Shown here piece by piece: positions 1-8,336 of a stretch of 64,000 nt of DNA. Origin of the DNA: SB11 sp965249955 (GTDB lineage: Bacteria; Bacteroidota; Bacteroidia; UBA8524); assembly GCA_965249955.1 (NCBI GenBank), contig OZ252261.1, forward strand, positions 372,001 through 436,000, written 5' to 3'. The notes beneath the pieces are model-generated. The model was not told where the DNA came from and searched no databases. It was given only the letters and a program-made list of their open reading frames with translations. Numbering within the stretch: position 1 is the first letter of the stretch; the number at the start of each line of letters is the position of its first letter. Position numbers and translations under genes: made by a program.

Positions 1-2019
1 CGCATAGAAGGTGAAAAACTAGGCTACCCCTCCAACTTCACTATATACGATACTGATGATAGCAAAAGCCTTATAAAAAGTATTCTAAAAGAAATGGGCT
101 TGGATGATAAGGTATACAAACCGGGTATGGTACTAAACCGCATATCATCAGCAAAAAATAATCTGATAAATGCCCAGCAATATGTTAATACGCCTGAATT
201 GGTTGATTACGACCTAAATACGGGTAAGCCAAAAATTGCTGAAATTTTTATGAACTACACCCAAAGGTGTTTTAGGGCTGGTGCTATGGATTTTGATGAT
301 ATACTATTAAAAACCAACGAGCTACTGGCCAAATTTCCCGATGTGGTAAACAAATACCAATACAAGTTTAAATATGTAATGGTTGATGAGTTTCAAGATA
401 CCAACCACGTGCAATATTCTATTGTGCGCAGGCTATCGGCCATGAATGAGAATATTTGTGTAGTGGGTGATGATGCACAAAGTATATACGCTTTTCGCGG
501 AGCTACTATAAAAAATATCTTGAATTTTGAAAAAGACTACCCTGATTTGAAGGTGTACAAACTTGAACAAAATTACCGTAGTACGCAAAATATTGTAAAC
601 GCAGCGGGGGTTGTTATTGCCAATAATAAAGAACAACTTAAAAAAGAAGTTTGGACTGACAACGAAGAGGGAGAAAAAATAAAAGTGTTGCGTGCCAGCA
701 CAGATAACGAAGAAGGCAAACTGGTAGCCGAAGGTATATTTGAAGAAAAAATGCGCTACCATCGCCCAAACAGCGATTTTGCTATACTGTACCGTACCAA
801 TGCCCAATCAAGGGCTATGGAGGAGGCTTTGCGCAAACAAAACATACCGTATAGAATATATGGCGGATTATCGTTTTACCAACGCAAAGAAATAAAAGAT
901 CTTTTGGGCTATTTACGCATGACGATAAACCCCCAAGATGAAGAAGCACTAAAAAGGGTTATAAACTACCCCACTCGCGGTATCGGCAAAACTACTATAG
1001 ATAAATTGGTGGTATTGGCCGATTTGAACCAATGCAGCGTTTGGGATATTGTACACAATGCAAATAGTTTTCCTGATTTGAAGGGGGCAATTAGCAATCT
1101 TACTGATTTTAAAAACATGATACTTAGCTTCACTGCGTTGGCAAAAAAACAAAATGCTTACGATGTAGCTACTTATATAGCCAAGCAAACAGGTTTGCTT
1201 AAAACCCTGTACGAGGATAAATCGGTTGAGGGTGTTAGCAGATACGAAAACATTGTGGAGTTACTAAACGGTATTAAAGAGTTTACCGAAGACGATACCA
1301 GCGAAGTAGAAAAAACTATTGATGTGTATATGCAGGATATTGCCCTGCTAACTGATTCTGACAAAGACGATGAAAGCGATAACGATAAGGTGAAGATGAT
1401 GACCATACACGCGGCAAAAGGGCTTGAGTTCCCCGTTGTGTATATTGTTGGGTTAGAAGAAAACCTATTCCCATCACAGCTATCATTAAACAGCAGGCAA
1501 GAGTTGGAAGAAGAACGCAGGCTGTTTTATGTAGCCATAACCCGTGCTGAATCAAAACTAAACCTCACGTTTGCCACATCACGTTTCCGTTTTGGTAGTA
1601 TTTCATTTTCAGAGCCTAGTCGATTTATTACAGAGATAGATTCAAAATATCTTGCGCTCGATCCTCGTATGGTAAAAAATAGTGCCCCTGCCCCAAAACA
1701 AGGCGGGTTCAATTATTCAAACTCATACGGAAAAAGCCCACAAGCACCACAAAAGAAAACTACAGTTTCACCTAGTTTCACCTCTAGCATAAAGCCAAAA
1801 TCAGTTACCCCGGTGGGCTACAAACCCGACCCTAACTTTACCCCGCAAGATACCAGCGGACTGGCAGAGGGTATGCAAGTAGTGCACCAACGTTTTGGCC
1901 CTGGTCAAGTAATAAAAGTAGAAGGCGCTGGCGATAACCGCAAAGCCACAATATCATTTAAAGATGCCGGCGAAAAACAATTAGTATTAAAGTTTGCCAA
2001 ACTGCAAATTGTAGGGTAA
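1..2019 (+). CDS. ATP-dependent DNA helicase UvrD/PcrA family (5' end outside window)
   Basis: The frame is open from base 1, so the gene is cut by the window edge; about 672 codons are visible and the N-terminal Walker A part is missing. Superfamily 1A helicase motifs follow in order: motif II VDEFQDTN near visible residue 128, motif III GDDAQSIYAFRG, motif IV LEQNYRST, motif V MTIHAAKGLEF and motif VI LFYVAITRAE. A low-complexity Pro/Ser/Lys linker leads to a small C-terminal domain (GMQVVHQRFGPGQV) like the Tudor-type RNA-polymerase-binding end of PcrA/UvrD. The family unwinds DNA 3'-5' in nucleotide excision and mismatch repair and clears replication-transcription conflicts. PcrA and UvrD cannot be separated without the N-terminus. 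A hairpin terminator follows directly. Confidence 0.95.
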   Translation, partial: RIEGEKLGYPSNFTIYDTDDSKSLIKSILKEMGLDDKVYKPGMVLNRISSAKNNLINAQQYVNTPELVDYDLNTGKPKIAEIFMNYTQRCFRAGAMDFDDILLKTNELLAKFPDVVNKYQYKFKYVMVDEFQDTNHVQYSIVRRLSAMNENICVVGDDAQSIYAFRGATIKNILNFEKDYPDLKVYKLEQNYRSTQNIVNAAGVVIANNKEQLKKEVWTDNEEGEKIKVLRASTDNEEGKLVAEGIFEEKMRYHRPNSDFAILYRTNAQSRAMEEALRKQNIPYRIYGGLSFYQRKEIKDLLGYLRMTINPQDEEALKRVINYPTRGIGKTTIDKLVVLADLNQCSVWDIVHNANSFPDLKGAISNLTDFKNMILSFTALAKKQNAYDVATYIAKQTGLLKTLYEDKSVEGVSRYENIVELLNGIKEFTEDDTSEVEKTIDVYMQDIALLTDSDKDDESDNDKVKMMTIHAAKGLEFPVVYIVGLEENLFPSQLSLNSRQELEEERRLFYVAITRAESKLNLTFATSRFRFGSISFSEPSRFITEIDSKYLALDPRMVKNSAPAPKQGGFNYSNSYGKSPQAPQKKTTVSPSFTSSIKPKSVTPVGYKPDPNFTPQDTSGLAEGMQVVHQRFGPGQVIKVEGAGDNRKATISFKDAGEKQLVLKFAKLQIVG

Positions 2020-2034
2020 TCATCATAAAAATTA

Positions 2035-2077
2035 AACAGCCTAAAGAAATAATTTTCTTTAGGCTGTTCTTATTTTT
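2035..2077. terminator. Bidirectional intrinsic terminator between uvrD/pcrA and a convergent gene
   Basis: Perfect 15-bp stem (2035-2049 with 2054-2068), 4-base loop, followed on the + strand by a T-rich run. The left side is A-rich, so the hairpin can also act on the minus strand. It lies 15 bases after the helicase stop and just past the stop of the convergent gene. Confidence 0.85.
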
Positions 2078-2083
2078 AAGCAC

Positions 2084-2536
2084 TTATAAAGCAATCGTTT
2101 TATTTACTATCTGCTGCCACTTTTGCAAAAGTTTATCTTCATCACTTACCGCAAAATTGCTGTTTTGCCCATTATAAAACTCAATATTAATACTGCCGTT
2201 TGCACTATTAGTTAAATCAAAAATCAACTCTAGTCGCTCAGTAAACAGCTTACTTTTGCCTTTGGTTTCAAACTCTCGGCATAGTTTCACAAAAGTTAAA
2301 TCAACCACAACATCATTTTTTGAGTCTTTTTTAACGTAAAAAACCTTTTTTGATGATTTATCAATAGCTATACCACTAGTTCCCCAAACATCGTACTCAT
2401 CAATTTTACAGTTGTTAGCCTCAGCCAAGTGATTCAGTGCTTTATACACCCTTTTCTCACCACTTTTTTTCATTGTATTGAAATATATTATTGGGCCTAC
2501 CAAAGCCATTAGTATTATTATACTTGTAATTATCAT
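2084..2536 (-). CDS. Hypothetical membrane-anchored protein
   Basis: 150 residues. The first 20 residues form one hydrophobic helix (MIITSIIILMALVGPIIYF), followed by a soluble mixed alpha/beta region with no motif I recognise. The predicted form is a single N-terminal anchor with a cytoplasmic or periplasmic domain. It converges on the helicase gene and shares the terminator at 2035-2077. No functional partner is evident. Confidence 0.6.
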   Translation of the reverse strand: MIITSIIILMALVGPIIYFNTMKKSGEKRVYKALNHLAEANNCKIDEYDVWGTSGIAIDKSSKKVFYVKKDSKNDVVVDLTFVKLCREFETKGKSKLFTERLELIFDLTNSANGSINIEFYNGQNSNFAVSDEDKLLQKWQQIVNKTIAL

Positions 2537-2640
2537 TGTTATTAAAACTTATATTAAACCAAAAAACATACAGGCATTGGCAAACACATAAATTATTTGC
2601 CTAAAGTCTGTAAAAAGAAAACTTAAAGGTTTATAAGCTG

Positions 2641-3015
2641 CTACCAGTGGCTATGAAAAGGGTAAATGATATTTACCGAAGGTGAATAAGGAAGTGCTGC
2701 TTTTGCATACGATAGATAGCACGTAACTTTATTTATCAGGTCAAACTCAAGAGTTCTCCATCCCCCAATAAAACTTTTAAGTTGGTTTTTAAAAACCGAA
2801 AGTGCGCCTTGTGTTGAACCGCTAGCCTCAATTTGAGTAACTGCTGATAAATTGAAAGCACTTACTTTAGACAGAAAATGATTTGCCTCATTTTCTTGAT
2901 TATCTCTTGATAGTAGATTATCGGCTAGTTGATGCGAGGTAAAAAAAAGAGAAAAAACAAAACAATAAAGAATAGTCATTGCATAGTATACAAGTATCCT
3001 TTTTTGTTTAAACAT
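2641..3015 (-). CDS. Hypothetical small exported or membrane-anchored protein
   Basis: 124 residues beginning MFKQKRILVYYAMTILYCF, a positively charged N-terminus and a hydrophobic helix that could be an uncleaved signal anchor. The remainder is polar with no recognised domain. The main support for it being a gene is its promoter: TTTG at 3050-3053, 22 bases, then TACCTTTG at 3020-3027, with only 4 bases to the ATG. It could still be a chance ORF; its composition is not strongly protein-like. Confidence 0.5.
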   Translation of the reverse strand: MFKQKRILVYYAMTILYCFVFSLFFTSHQLADNLLSRDNQENEANHFLSKVSAFNLSAVTQIEASGSTQGALSVFKNQLKSFIGGWRTLEFDLINKVTCYLSYAKAALPYSPSVNIIYPFHSHW

Positions 3016-3019
3016 GGTA

Positions 3020-3053
3020 CAAAGGTAAATATTTGCTTATGTTCAAATACAAA
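3020..3053 (-). promoter_or_regulatory. Bacteroidota-type promoter, predicted leaderless start
   Basis: On the minus strand TTTG (3050-3053) and TACCTTTG (3020-3027) are separated by 22 bases from the TTG. The ATG of the gene ending at 2641 starts 4 bases past the -7 element, so the transcription start should fall on or next to the start codon. Confidence 0.6.
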
Positions 3054-3463
3054 TATTTCATTCATTCTATATTATCATCTCAAAAGCCGGCTTTTTATGC
3101 GCTGCTAAACCACTTATAAGCACAGGCCACCAAGTGTTTACAAACTAAATAAAAAACTTATAGTAACCATTTTGTAATTGCTTGATAGAAATAAACACAT
3201 GTATGGTTTGGGATACCGAACAACTACTAAGAGGGACTAAAATGTAATTTCTTGTGGCAAAAAAGGGCTTTTAACCTATAAATAATAAAATATCATACCG
3301 TTTTATCACCCAAAAAATTGGGTGGTTGCTACCTATTTTATACCAAGCCGTTACATTTACTTTGTACTCGATGTGTGTATAAATTACATTAGGTATAGCA
3401 CCAAATATTTGCCCCTTGTTACTGATAGCTTTACTGGGCAAATAGCTATGAACCTCTCATGAT
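3054..3463. other. Intergenic stretch without protein-coding gene
   Basis: About 400 bases with no credible ORF on either strand. It contains two hairpins: a 7-bp stem near 3308-3325 (CACCCAA...TTGGGTG) and a 9-bp stem 3406-3414/3436-3444 (TATTTGCCC...GGGCAAATA). A + strand terminator follows at 3464-3495 although no + strand gene lies upstream after 2019. Confidence 0.5.
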
Positions 3464-3495
3464 AAAACCCGCTCCGGGATGGAAGCGGGTTTTTT
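3365..3495 (+). ncRNA. Candidate small RNA ending in an intrinsic terminator
   Basis: Evidence is structural only. A TTTACTTTG stretch at 3356-3364 resembles the -7 element by position but lacks the A of TAnnTTTG. Then come a 9-bp hairpin (3406-3444) and a strong hairpin plus T-run. No conserved 6S, SRP, tmRNA or RNase P motif was recognised. It may instead be only the 3' end of the minus strand neighbour. Confidence 0.25.
3464..3495 (+). terminator. Intrinsic terminator, T-run on + strand
   Basis: 10-bp stem (3464-3473 with 3484-3493, AAAACCCGCT/AGCGGGTTTT) and a T-rich tail on the + strand. On the minus strand the T-run is confined to the stem, so termination of the DUF2892 gene here is possible but weaker. 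Confidence 0.7.
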
Positions 3496-3516
3496 ATTTA
3501 ACTACAAAAAGAATAT

Positions 3517-3729
3517 TTACTTTTTTGATTCAACGGGACAGGTTCTTATACCAAAAATGGCGTATATAGGGCAAAAACTAACCAAACCGGTAAGTAAAAA
3601 TATTACCGCTAACACCATTAGTGCTATGCCCAGTGTACCTGTAATTATGTTATTAAAAAATAAGATTGCAACAACAACCGCAACTATCAAACGGATAATT
3701 CTATCGGTATTTCCAACATTTTTTTTCAT
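3517..3729 (-). CDS. DUF2892 (YgaP-like membrane domain) protein
   Basis: 70 residues. It starts MKKNVGNTDRIIRLIV, the characteristic opening of the DUF2892 family, and continues with two hydrophobic helices (about residues 12-30 and 33-53) and a short tail with two Cys. In YgaP this domain is the membrane part fused to a rhodanese; here it stands alone. The role of stand-alone members is not known to me. An 11-base gap separates it from the upstream 32-residue ORF, so both may be one transcript. Confidence 0.85.
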   Translation of the reverse strand: MKKNVGNTDRIIRLIVAVVVAILFFNNIITGTLGIALMVLAVIFLLTGLVSFCPIYAIFGIRTCPVESKK

Positions 3730-3740
3730 TGTATTATGGT

Positions 3741-3839
3741 TTAGTTAAAATATTCAATTAATAAAGCAATAGCAGTTGCTATGGCTACGCAACTAAAGCA
3801 AGCCAAAACAAACTTTACTATGTTACTTTTAAAATTCAT
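3741..3839 (-). CDS. Putative 32-residue single-span membrane peptide
   Basis: Reading the minus strand from ATG at 3839 gives MNFKSNIVKFVLACFSCVAI followed by a short Ala/Leu-rich stretch and a TAA at 3741. It has basic residues first and one hydrophobic helix of about 20 residues, typical of bacterial micro-membrane proteins. A -7 element (TAATTTTG, 3844-3851) sits 4 bases before the ATG, and DUF2892 follows after 11 bases. Without homologues the call remains tentative. Confidence 0.45.
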   Translation of the reverse strand: MNFKSNIVKFVLACFSCVAIATAIALLIEYFN

Positions 3840-3843
3840 TAAC

Positions 3844-3851
3844 CAAAATTA
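3844..3851 (-). promoter_or_regulatory. -7 promoter element for the small membrane gene pair
   Basis: TAATTTTG on the minus strand, 4 bases before the ATG at 3839. No TTG was found at the expected upstream distance. A 5-bp hairpin (CACTG...CAGTG) lies just upstream. Confidence 0.45.
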
Positions 3852-3921
3852 GCAAGTACTACACTGAAAAACAGTGACATATATCATGTTTTAAAAATAA
3901 GAACAAATAACTTTTGTAAGC

Positions 3922-3962
3922 ACAAAAAAAGAAAGGCCACAACATCCCGTCGCAGCCTTTCT
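3922..3962 (-). terminator. Intrinsic terminator of the thioredoxin-like gene
   Basis: 8-bp stem AGAAAGGC (3930-3937) with GCCTTTCT (3955-3962), followed on the minus strand by a run of T. It lies about 30 bases past the stop of the thioredoxin-like gene. Confidence 0.85.
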
Positions 3963-3994
3963 CCCTTGCATTAAAGCCTATGAAAAAGTACTAT

Positions 3995-4387
3995 CTAGCC
4001 ATTAATGGCCGTATCAATTGCTTGTTTTAGTGTTTCGTTGGTTTCTTTTACGCTTATTTGTTGTATTACCTCATACGTTTCGGCATTAAGTAAAATAATT
4101 AACCCTGTTGCTTTAATACCTTTTACAGCATTGTAAACACCCTCTTTTTCAAGGTTTTCTTTGCTTTGCTTTTTGGTGCTTTTATCACTCAGGTCGTTTA
4201 CCAAAAAAGCAACATCAGTACTGCCTGCATACAATGCCACAATATCTTTTTCTACACGCTCGCCATTGGCTTTGCAAGCGGGACACCAATTGGCTGTATT
4301 AACTACTGCTATAACTTTGGGTTGTGATTGTGCAAATGCCGCTACGGCAAATAGCATCATTAAGACTACAAGTTGAATTTTTTTCAT
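3995..4387 (-). CDS. Secreted thioredoxin-fold protein with CPAC motif
   Basis: 130 residues from the ATG at 4387, which gives a clean signal peptide (MKKIQLVVLMMLFAVAAFAQ); an upstream in-frame ATG would add nine polar residues and spoil it. The redox motif is NTANWCPACKANG, in the place of WCGPC in thioredoxin. The remaining fold is short. The expected role is a periplasmic disulfide reductase or oxidase, substrate unknown. The conserved cis-Pro region is not obvious, so activity is uncertain. It is monocistronic with its own terminator. Confidence 0.8.
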   Translation of the reverse strand: MKKIQLVVLMMLFAVAAFAQSQPKVIAVVNTANWCPACKANGERVEKDIVALYAGSTDVAFLVNDLSDKSTKKQSKENLEKEGVYNAVKGIKATGLIILLNAETYEVIQQISVKETNETLKQAIDTAING

Positions 4388-4503
4388 ATTAGTCTTTCTT
4401 AGTTGTTGTTTCACACAAAATGCAATACAAAACTAAATAGGGCTTGCCCCTTCTATGTAGGACGTTTATGGATAGCCCTTGCACTTAAAAACTAATACGT
4501 GTA

Positions 4504-5379
4504 TTAACGGATGTGTTGACGGTATTCTTCGGGCGTTATTTGTGCCCATTTTTTAAAGAAACGGTTAAAATATGCAGGGTCGTCAAAACCCAGCCCGTAG
4601 GCAATTTCTTTTACACTGTTTTGGGTTAGGTATAAAGTACGTTTGGCCTCAACCATCAAGCGTTCTTTAATTATTTGGCCGGGGCTTTTGCCATAAAACC
4701 GTTTGGTAAGTTTTGATAATGTATTGGGCTGTATAAACAGCTTATCAGCATAAAAAGCTACGCTGTGTTGTTTTTGAAAATTTCCTTCTACCAACGTCTG
4801 AAAATTAAGTAACAAAGCATTTTCGGGCTGTATAGGTTGCTCGCTTACCTTATCCATCACTTCTACCTTTTCACGACTGGCCTTTATCAAAAAAATCTTT
4901 AAGTAAGAAAAAAGCATTTCTTCTTGACTCAATCCCTCACCTTTACTAAACTCATCAAAAATATTATCCGCTACCATACCCAAATCGGCAGCTAGCTTAG
5001 GTTTTGCCTCTAAAAAAGGAGGGCCATACACACTATTAAACAATACCCCATTACACGACACCTCGTGGCGGTGTTTTTCGATACAAAAAAACTCACTAGA
5101 AAACTCAATCAACAAACCTTTAAACGTCTTCCCTTCCTCAACCACAAACGGTTGGAAAGGTAAAAGAAACATTAATGTATCGGGTTGTAGTGTATGCCTG
5201 CCAAAATCAATTTTTATCTCTCCCTCCCCTTCTTTCACCCAAAACACAGTGTAGTACTCAAAAAAAGCAGGCTTATTACTGCCTTTTTCCATAGATAATT
5301 CAGTTTCAGAAATTCTAAAAGCTAAATCATCGGTGGCTTTATAAATACTATGCGTATTTTTGGAAAGTAGTTGTATCAT
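4504..5379 (-). CDS. AraC-family transcriptional regulator
   Basis: 291 residues. An N-terminal cupin-like sensing region (residues 1-150) is followed by a C-terminal double helix-turn-helix of about 100 residues. The signature is visible in VKEIAYGLGFDDPAYFNRFFKKWAQ followed by TPEEYR, the usual end of AraC/XylS DNA-binding domains. It is divergent from the DUF5606 gene, with the intergenic space holding both promoters. Ligand and targets cannot be inferred. Confidence 0.9.
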   Translation of the reverse strand: MIQLLSKNTHSIYKATDDLAFRISETELSMEKGSNKPAFFEYYTVFWVKEGEGEIKIDFGRHTLQPDTLMFLLPFQPFVVEEGKTFKGLLIEFSSEFFCIEKHRHEVSCNGVLFNSVYGPPFLEAKPKLAADLGMVADNIFDEFSKGEGLSQEEMLFSYLKIFLIKASREKVEVMDKVSEQPIQPENALLLNFQTLVEGNFQKQHSVAFYADKLFIQPNTLSKLTKRFYGKSPGQIIKERLMVEAKRTLYLTQNSVKEIAYGLGFDDPAYFNRFFKKWAQITPEEYRQHIR

Positions 5380-5531
5380 AGCAGACTAAAATATAGGTGT
5401 ATTGCACAAAACATAAATTGTGCCTAAGTTGTCGCCTGTATTTATTATCCACAAAGGAAGCTATACAGCCAACTTTTACACATAATAGGTGGTCTATATT
5501 AAAATTATTACCCGCAAGCCACTTGTTTTTA

Positions 5532-5540
5532 TATTTTTGC
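5532..5540 (+). promoter_or_regulatory. -7 promoter element of the DUF5606 gene
   Basis: TATTTTTGC, a perfect TAnnTTTGC match, 24 bases before the ATG at 5565. No TTG at the usual distance. Confidence 0.5.
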
Positions 5541-5564
5541 GCGGGTTTAAAAACCAGAAGAGAG

Positions 5565-6125
5565 ATGGAACTTAAAGATATTGTATCAGTAGCCGGTGTA
5601 CCCGGACTACACAAAATAGTGGGACAACGCCCCTCAGGTCTTATATTAGAAACGATAGATGCGCTGCAACGCCGTTTCCCTACATCGTTAACGCAAAAGG
5701 TGTCTATATTAGAAGATATAGCCATGTTTACCACCACTGATGAGGTGAAACTGAAAGATGTTTTAGTAAACATTAACGAAAAAGAAAAAGGCGGACTTAC
5801 TGTACCTGATAAAAAAGCCAGTAACGACGAGTTGAAAACATTTATGGAAGCTGCACTGCCCGATTATGATAAAGAAAGGGTGTATGTAAGCGACATTAAA
5901 AAACTTGCCGCTTGGTACTTGTTGCTTAAAGACCATCTGGATTTTGAAGCACTAAAAAACAGTGATGACAGCAGCGAAGAAAATGCTGATGATACCCAAA
6001 AAGCTGATGTAAAACCTGCAAAAGAGGTAAAACCAAAAGTGGCCAAAAAACCTTCGGCTAAGGTGAATACCAAAAACGTAGGTGCAAAACAAAATGCTAT
6101 GCCCCGCAAAACAGGTGGTGGTTGA
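5565..6125 (+). CDS. DUF5606-family protein
   Basis: 186 residues from the ATG at 5565. The longer frame to 5397 is not conserved-looking and would include the promoter. It begins MELKDIVSVAGVPGLHKIVG, as expected for the Bacteroidota DUF5606 family, followed by an SH3-like N-terminal half and a helical second half. The last 50 residues are a Lys/Ala/Pro tail resembling nucleic-acid-binding tails. Function unknown; the basic tail is compatible with DNA or RNA binding, which is inference. A terminator follows. Confidence 0.8.
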   Translation: MELKDIVSVAGVPGLHKIVGQRPSGLILETIDALQRRFPTSLTQKVSILEDIAMFTTTDEVKLKDVLVNINEKEKGGLTVPDKKASNDELKTFMEAALPDYDKERVYVSDIKKLAAWYLLLKDHLDFEALKNSDDSSEENADDTQKADVKPAKEVKPKVAKKPSAKVNTKNVGAKQNAMPRKTGGG

Positions 6126-6148
6126 TATTTAGCAACACCCGATATACC

Positions 6149-6184
6149 AAAAAATCCGAATGGGCTACCCGTTCGGATTTTTTG
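6149..6184. terminator. Intrinsic terminator after the DUF5606 gene
   Basis: Stem AAAATCCGAA (6151-6160) with TTCGGATTTT (6172-6181), with an inner GGG/CCC extension and T/A runs on both sides. Confidence 0.85.
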
Positions 6185-6277
6185 CTTTTATAGCAGTGTT
6201 AGCAAAGGATTATCCACAACCCCTGTAATTCTTAAACAAATTCCTCAAATTCGCTGTTCATTCAAAAAACACAGAAC

Positions 6278-7978
6278 ATGAACGGCACTACTTCATTTAT
6301 ATTGAAAGACTATACTATTACCGATTGGGCTCACCTTGAACCTTATTTTACCCAACTTTTACAGCGCGATATTAACAGCAAAGCCGATTTGGCACAATGG
6401 CTGAAAGACCGCAGCGACCTTGAAAGTGTGGTGAGCGAAGACTTGGCATGGAAGTATATAAACATGACCCGCGACACTACCGACAAGGAAAAAGAACAAG
6501 CCTATATTGATTTTGTAAGCGAAATACAGCCACAAATTTCGCCTATAGAAAACGATTTGAATAAAAAGCTGGAAAGCTCGCCCTATACAAAACAATTTAG
6601 CGATAGCGCACATAAAATATACCTGCGCAACACGCTTACCTCGCTAGAGCTGTATAGAGCAGAAAACATACCGCTAGAGGTAGAAATACAAACCGAAAGC
6701 CAAAAATACGGCACCATTAGCGGAGCTATGACGGTGGAAATGGAAGGTAAAGAACTTACCCTGCAACAAGCTGCCGTGTATATGAAAAAATTAGATCGAG
6801 ATATACGCAAAGAGGCTTTTGAGAAAATTAGCAACCGCCGCCTTCAAGACAAAGACACGTTGGATAGTTTGCTAAACAAACTGATAGAACTGCGCGATAA
6901 AGTAGCTAAAAATGCAGATTTTGATAATTTTAGGGATTATATGCACACTGCTCTTTGCCGTTTTGACTATACGGTAAACGATTGTTTCAAATTCCACGAT
7001 GCAGTAGCTGGGCAAGTAGTGCCTTTGGCTAAAAAATTGGCCGAAGAACGCAAAAGTAAACTAGGATACGAAAGCCTGAAACCTTGGGATGGTGATGTAA
7101 ACCCCGATGGTTTGCCACCCGTGCACCCTTTTAACAACGGCGAAGAGCTTGCCGAAAAAACCATAGCGGCATTTAATAGACTTGATCCATTTTTTGGCGA
7201 GGTAATAAGCACTATGCGCGCCAAAGGTCATTTGGATTTGGACAGTCGCAAAGGCAAAGCCCCGGGAGGTTATAACTACCCATTGGCGGTGAGTAATTAT
7301 CCCTTTATTTTTATGAACTCGGCAGGTACGCTGCGCGATTTGGAAACTATGGTACACGAAGGCGGACACGCCATACACAGTGTACTAACTAAAGATTTAG
7401 AACTAAATGCTTTTAAAAGCTGCCCCAGTGAAGTAGCCGAACTGGCCAGCATGAGCATGGAACTGATAAGCATGGATGTTTGGGATGAATTTATAAAAGA
7501 CCCTAACGAACTACGCCGCGCCAAAGCCGAACAACTGGAAGGTGTGATAAAAACCCTGCCTTGGATAGCTACGGTAGATAAATTTCAGCATTGGTTGTAT
7601 ACCAACCCTACCCGCAGCAACGAAGAACGCACTACGGCTTGGACAGAAATTGCCGACGAATTTGGCACGGGCACAACCGACTGGACAGGCTATGAAGAAG
7701 CGTATAAATACGCTTGGCAACGCCAACTGCACATATACGAAGTACCTTTTTATTATATAGAATACGGTTTTGCCCAATTGGGTGCTATTGGCGTATGGAA
7801 AAACTATGTAGAAAACAATGCGGAGGGATTGCGCCTATACAAAGCCGCCCTTAGCTTGGGCAATACCGCCACCATACCCGAAATTTATGCAGCAGCAGGC
7901 GTGAAATTTGATTTTAGCCCTGAATACATAAAACAACTGTTTGATTTTGTTTGGGCTGAATATGAAAAACTTAAATAG
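6278..7978 (+). CDS. M3 family oligoendopeptidase (PepF-like)
   Basis: 566 residues. The zinc site HEGGH is at residues 360-364, and the third ligand is expected in the following CPSEVAELASM helix, as in thimet-oligopeptidase and PepF (M3B) enzymes. Helical N- and C-terminal lobes enclose a deep channel, so the substrates are short peptides. There is no signal peptide, so it is cytoplasmic, in peptide turnover. Length matches PepF. The 3' end overlaps a downstream membrane-protein ORF by 17 bases. Confidence 0.93.
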   Translation: MNGTTSFILKDYTITDWAHLEPYFTQLLQRDINSKADLAQWLKDRSDLESVVSEDLAWKYINMTRDTTDKEKEQAYIDFVSEIQPQISPIENDLNKKLESSPYTKQFSDSAHKIYLRNTLTSLELYRAENIPLEVEIQTESQKYGTISGAMTVEMEGKELTLQQAAVYMKKLDRDIRKEAFEKISNRRLQDKDTLDSLLNKLIELRDKVAKNADFDNFRDYMHTALCRFDYTVNDCFKFHDAVAGQVVPLAKKLAEERKSKLGYESLKPWDGDVNPDGLPPVHPFNNGEELAEKTIAAFNRLDPFFGEVISTMRAKGHLDLDSRKGKAPGGYNYPLAVSNYPFIFMNSAGTLRDLETMVHEGGHAIHSVLTKDLELNAFKSCPSEVAELASMSMELISMDVWDEFIKDPNELRRAKAEQLEGVIKTLPWIATVDKFQHWLYTNPTRSNEERTTAWTEIADEFGTGTTDWTGYEEAYKYAWQRQLHIYEVPFYYIEYGFAQLGAIGVWKNYVENNAEGLRLYKAALSLGNTATIPEIYAAAGVKFDFSPEYIKQLFDFVWAEYEKLK

Positions 7979-8336
7979 TAAAATAAAAGAATGGGTACAG
8001 TTTGTTCCTTTACTCATTCTTTTACTAATCAGTATAAACACTATTTATATAGTCTTAACTACAAATTACTCTATTTCATTAGCACATTATATTGGCTTAA
8101 GTCTAGTACTAATAACTTCAGTTGTATTTTTCTTTAGCAGAAACATTGGCAACATTTTTATATTAGTACTATTGTTAGCGGGTATGGTCAATGCGATAGA
8201 GTTTTCCCAAACCACAACACAACTAAACATAAATTTCTTGTCTCTTTCAGTTACTTTTCAGCCCTATATATTAGGAGTCTTAATATTATTTGTTGTTATC
8301 AATTTTAAACTATTAATATCTTGGTTTAAAAAGTAA
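7962..8336 (+). CDS. Hypothetical polytopic membrane protein
   Basis: 124 residues from the ATG at 7962 (an ATG at 7941 is also in frame). Four hydrophobic segments (about residues 10-31, 38-59, 60-80, 95-118) with few charges. No recognised family. It overlaps the end of the peptidase gene by 17 bases, so it is probably translationally coupled. Its stop overlaps the convergent lipoprotein gene by 11 bases. The overlap on both sides makes it either a genuine compact gene or a lucky ORF; composition favours genuine. Confidence 0.6.
   Translation: MKNLNSKIKEWVQFVPLLILLLISINTIYIVLTTNYSISLAHYIGLSLVLITSVVFFFSRNIGNIFILVLLLAGMVNAIEFSQTTTQLNINFLSLSVTFQPYILGVLILFVVINFKLLISWFKK

Noticed and set aside
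5397..5564. N-terminal extension of the DUF5606 gene
   Set aside because: It crosses the -7 promoter element and does not look like the family start.
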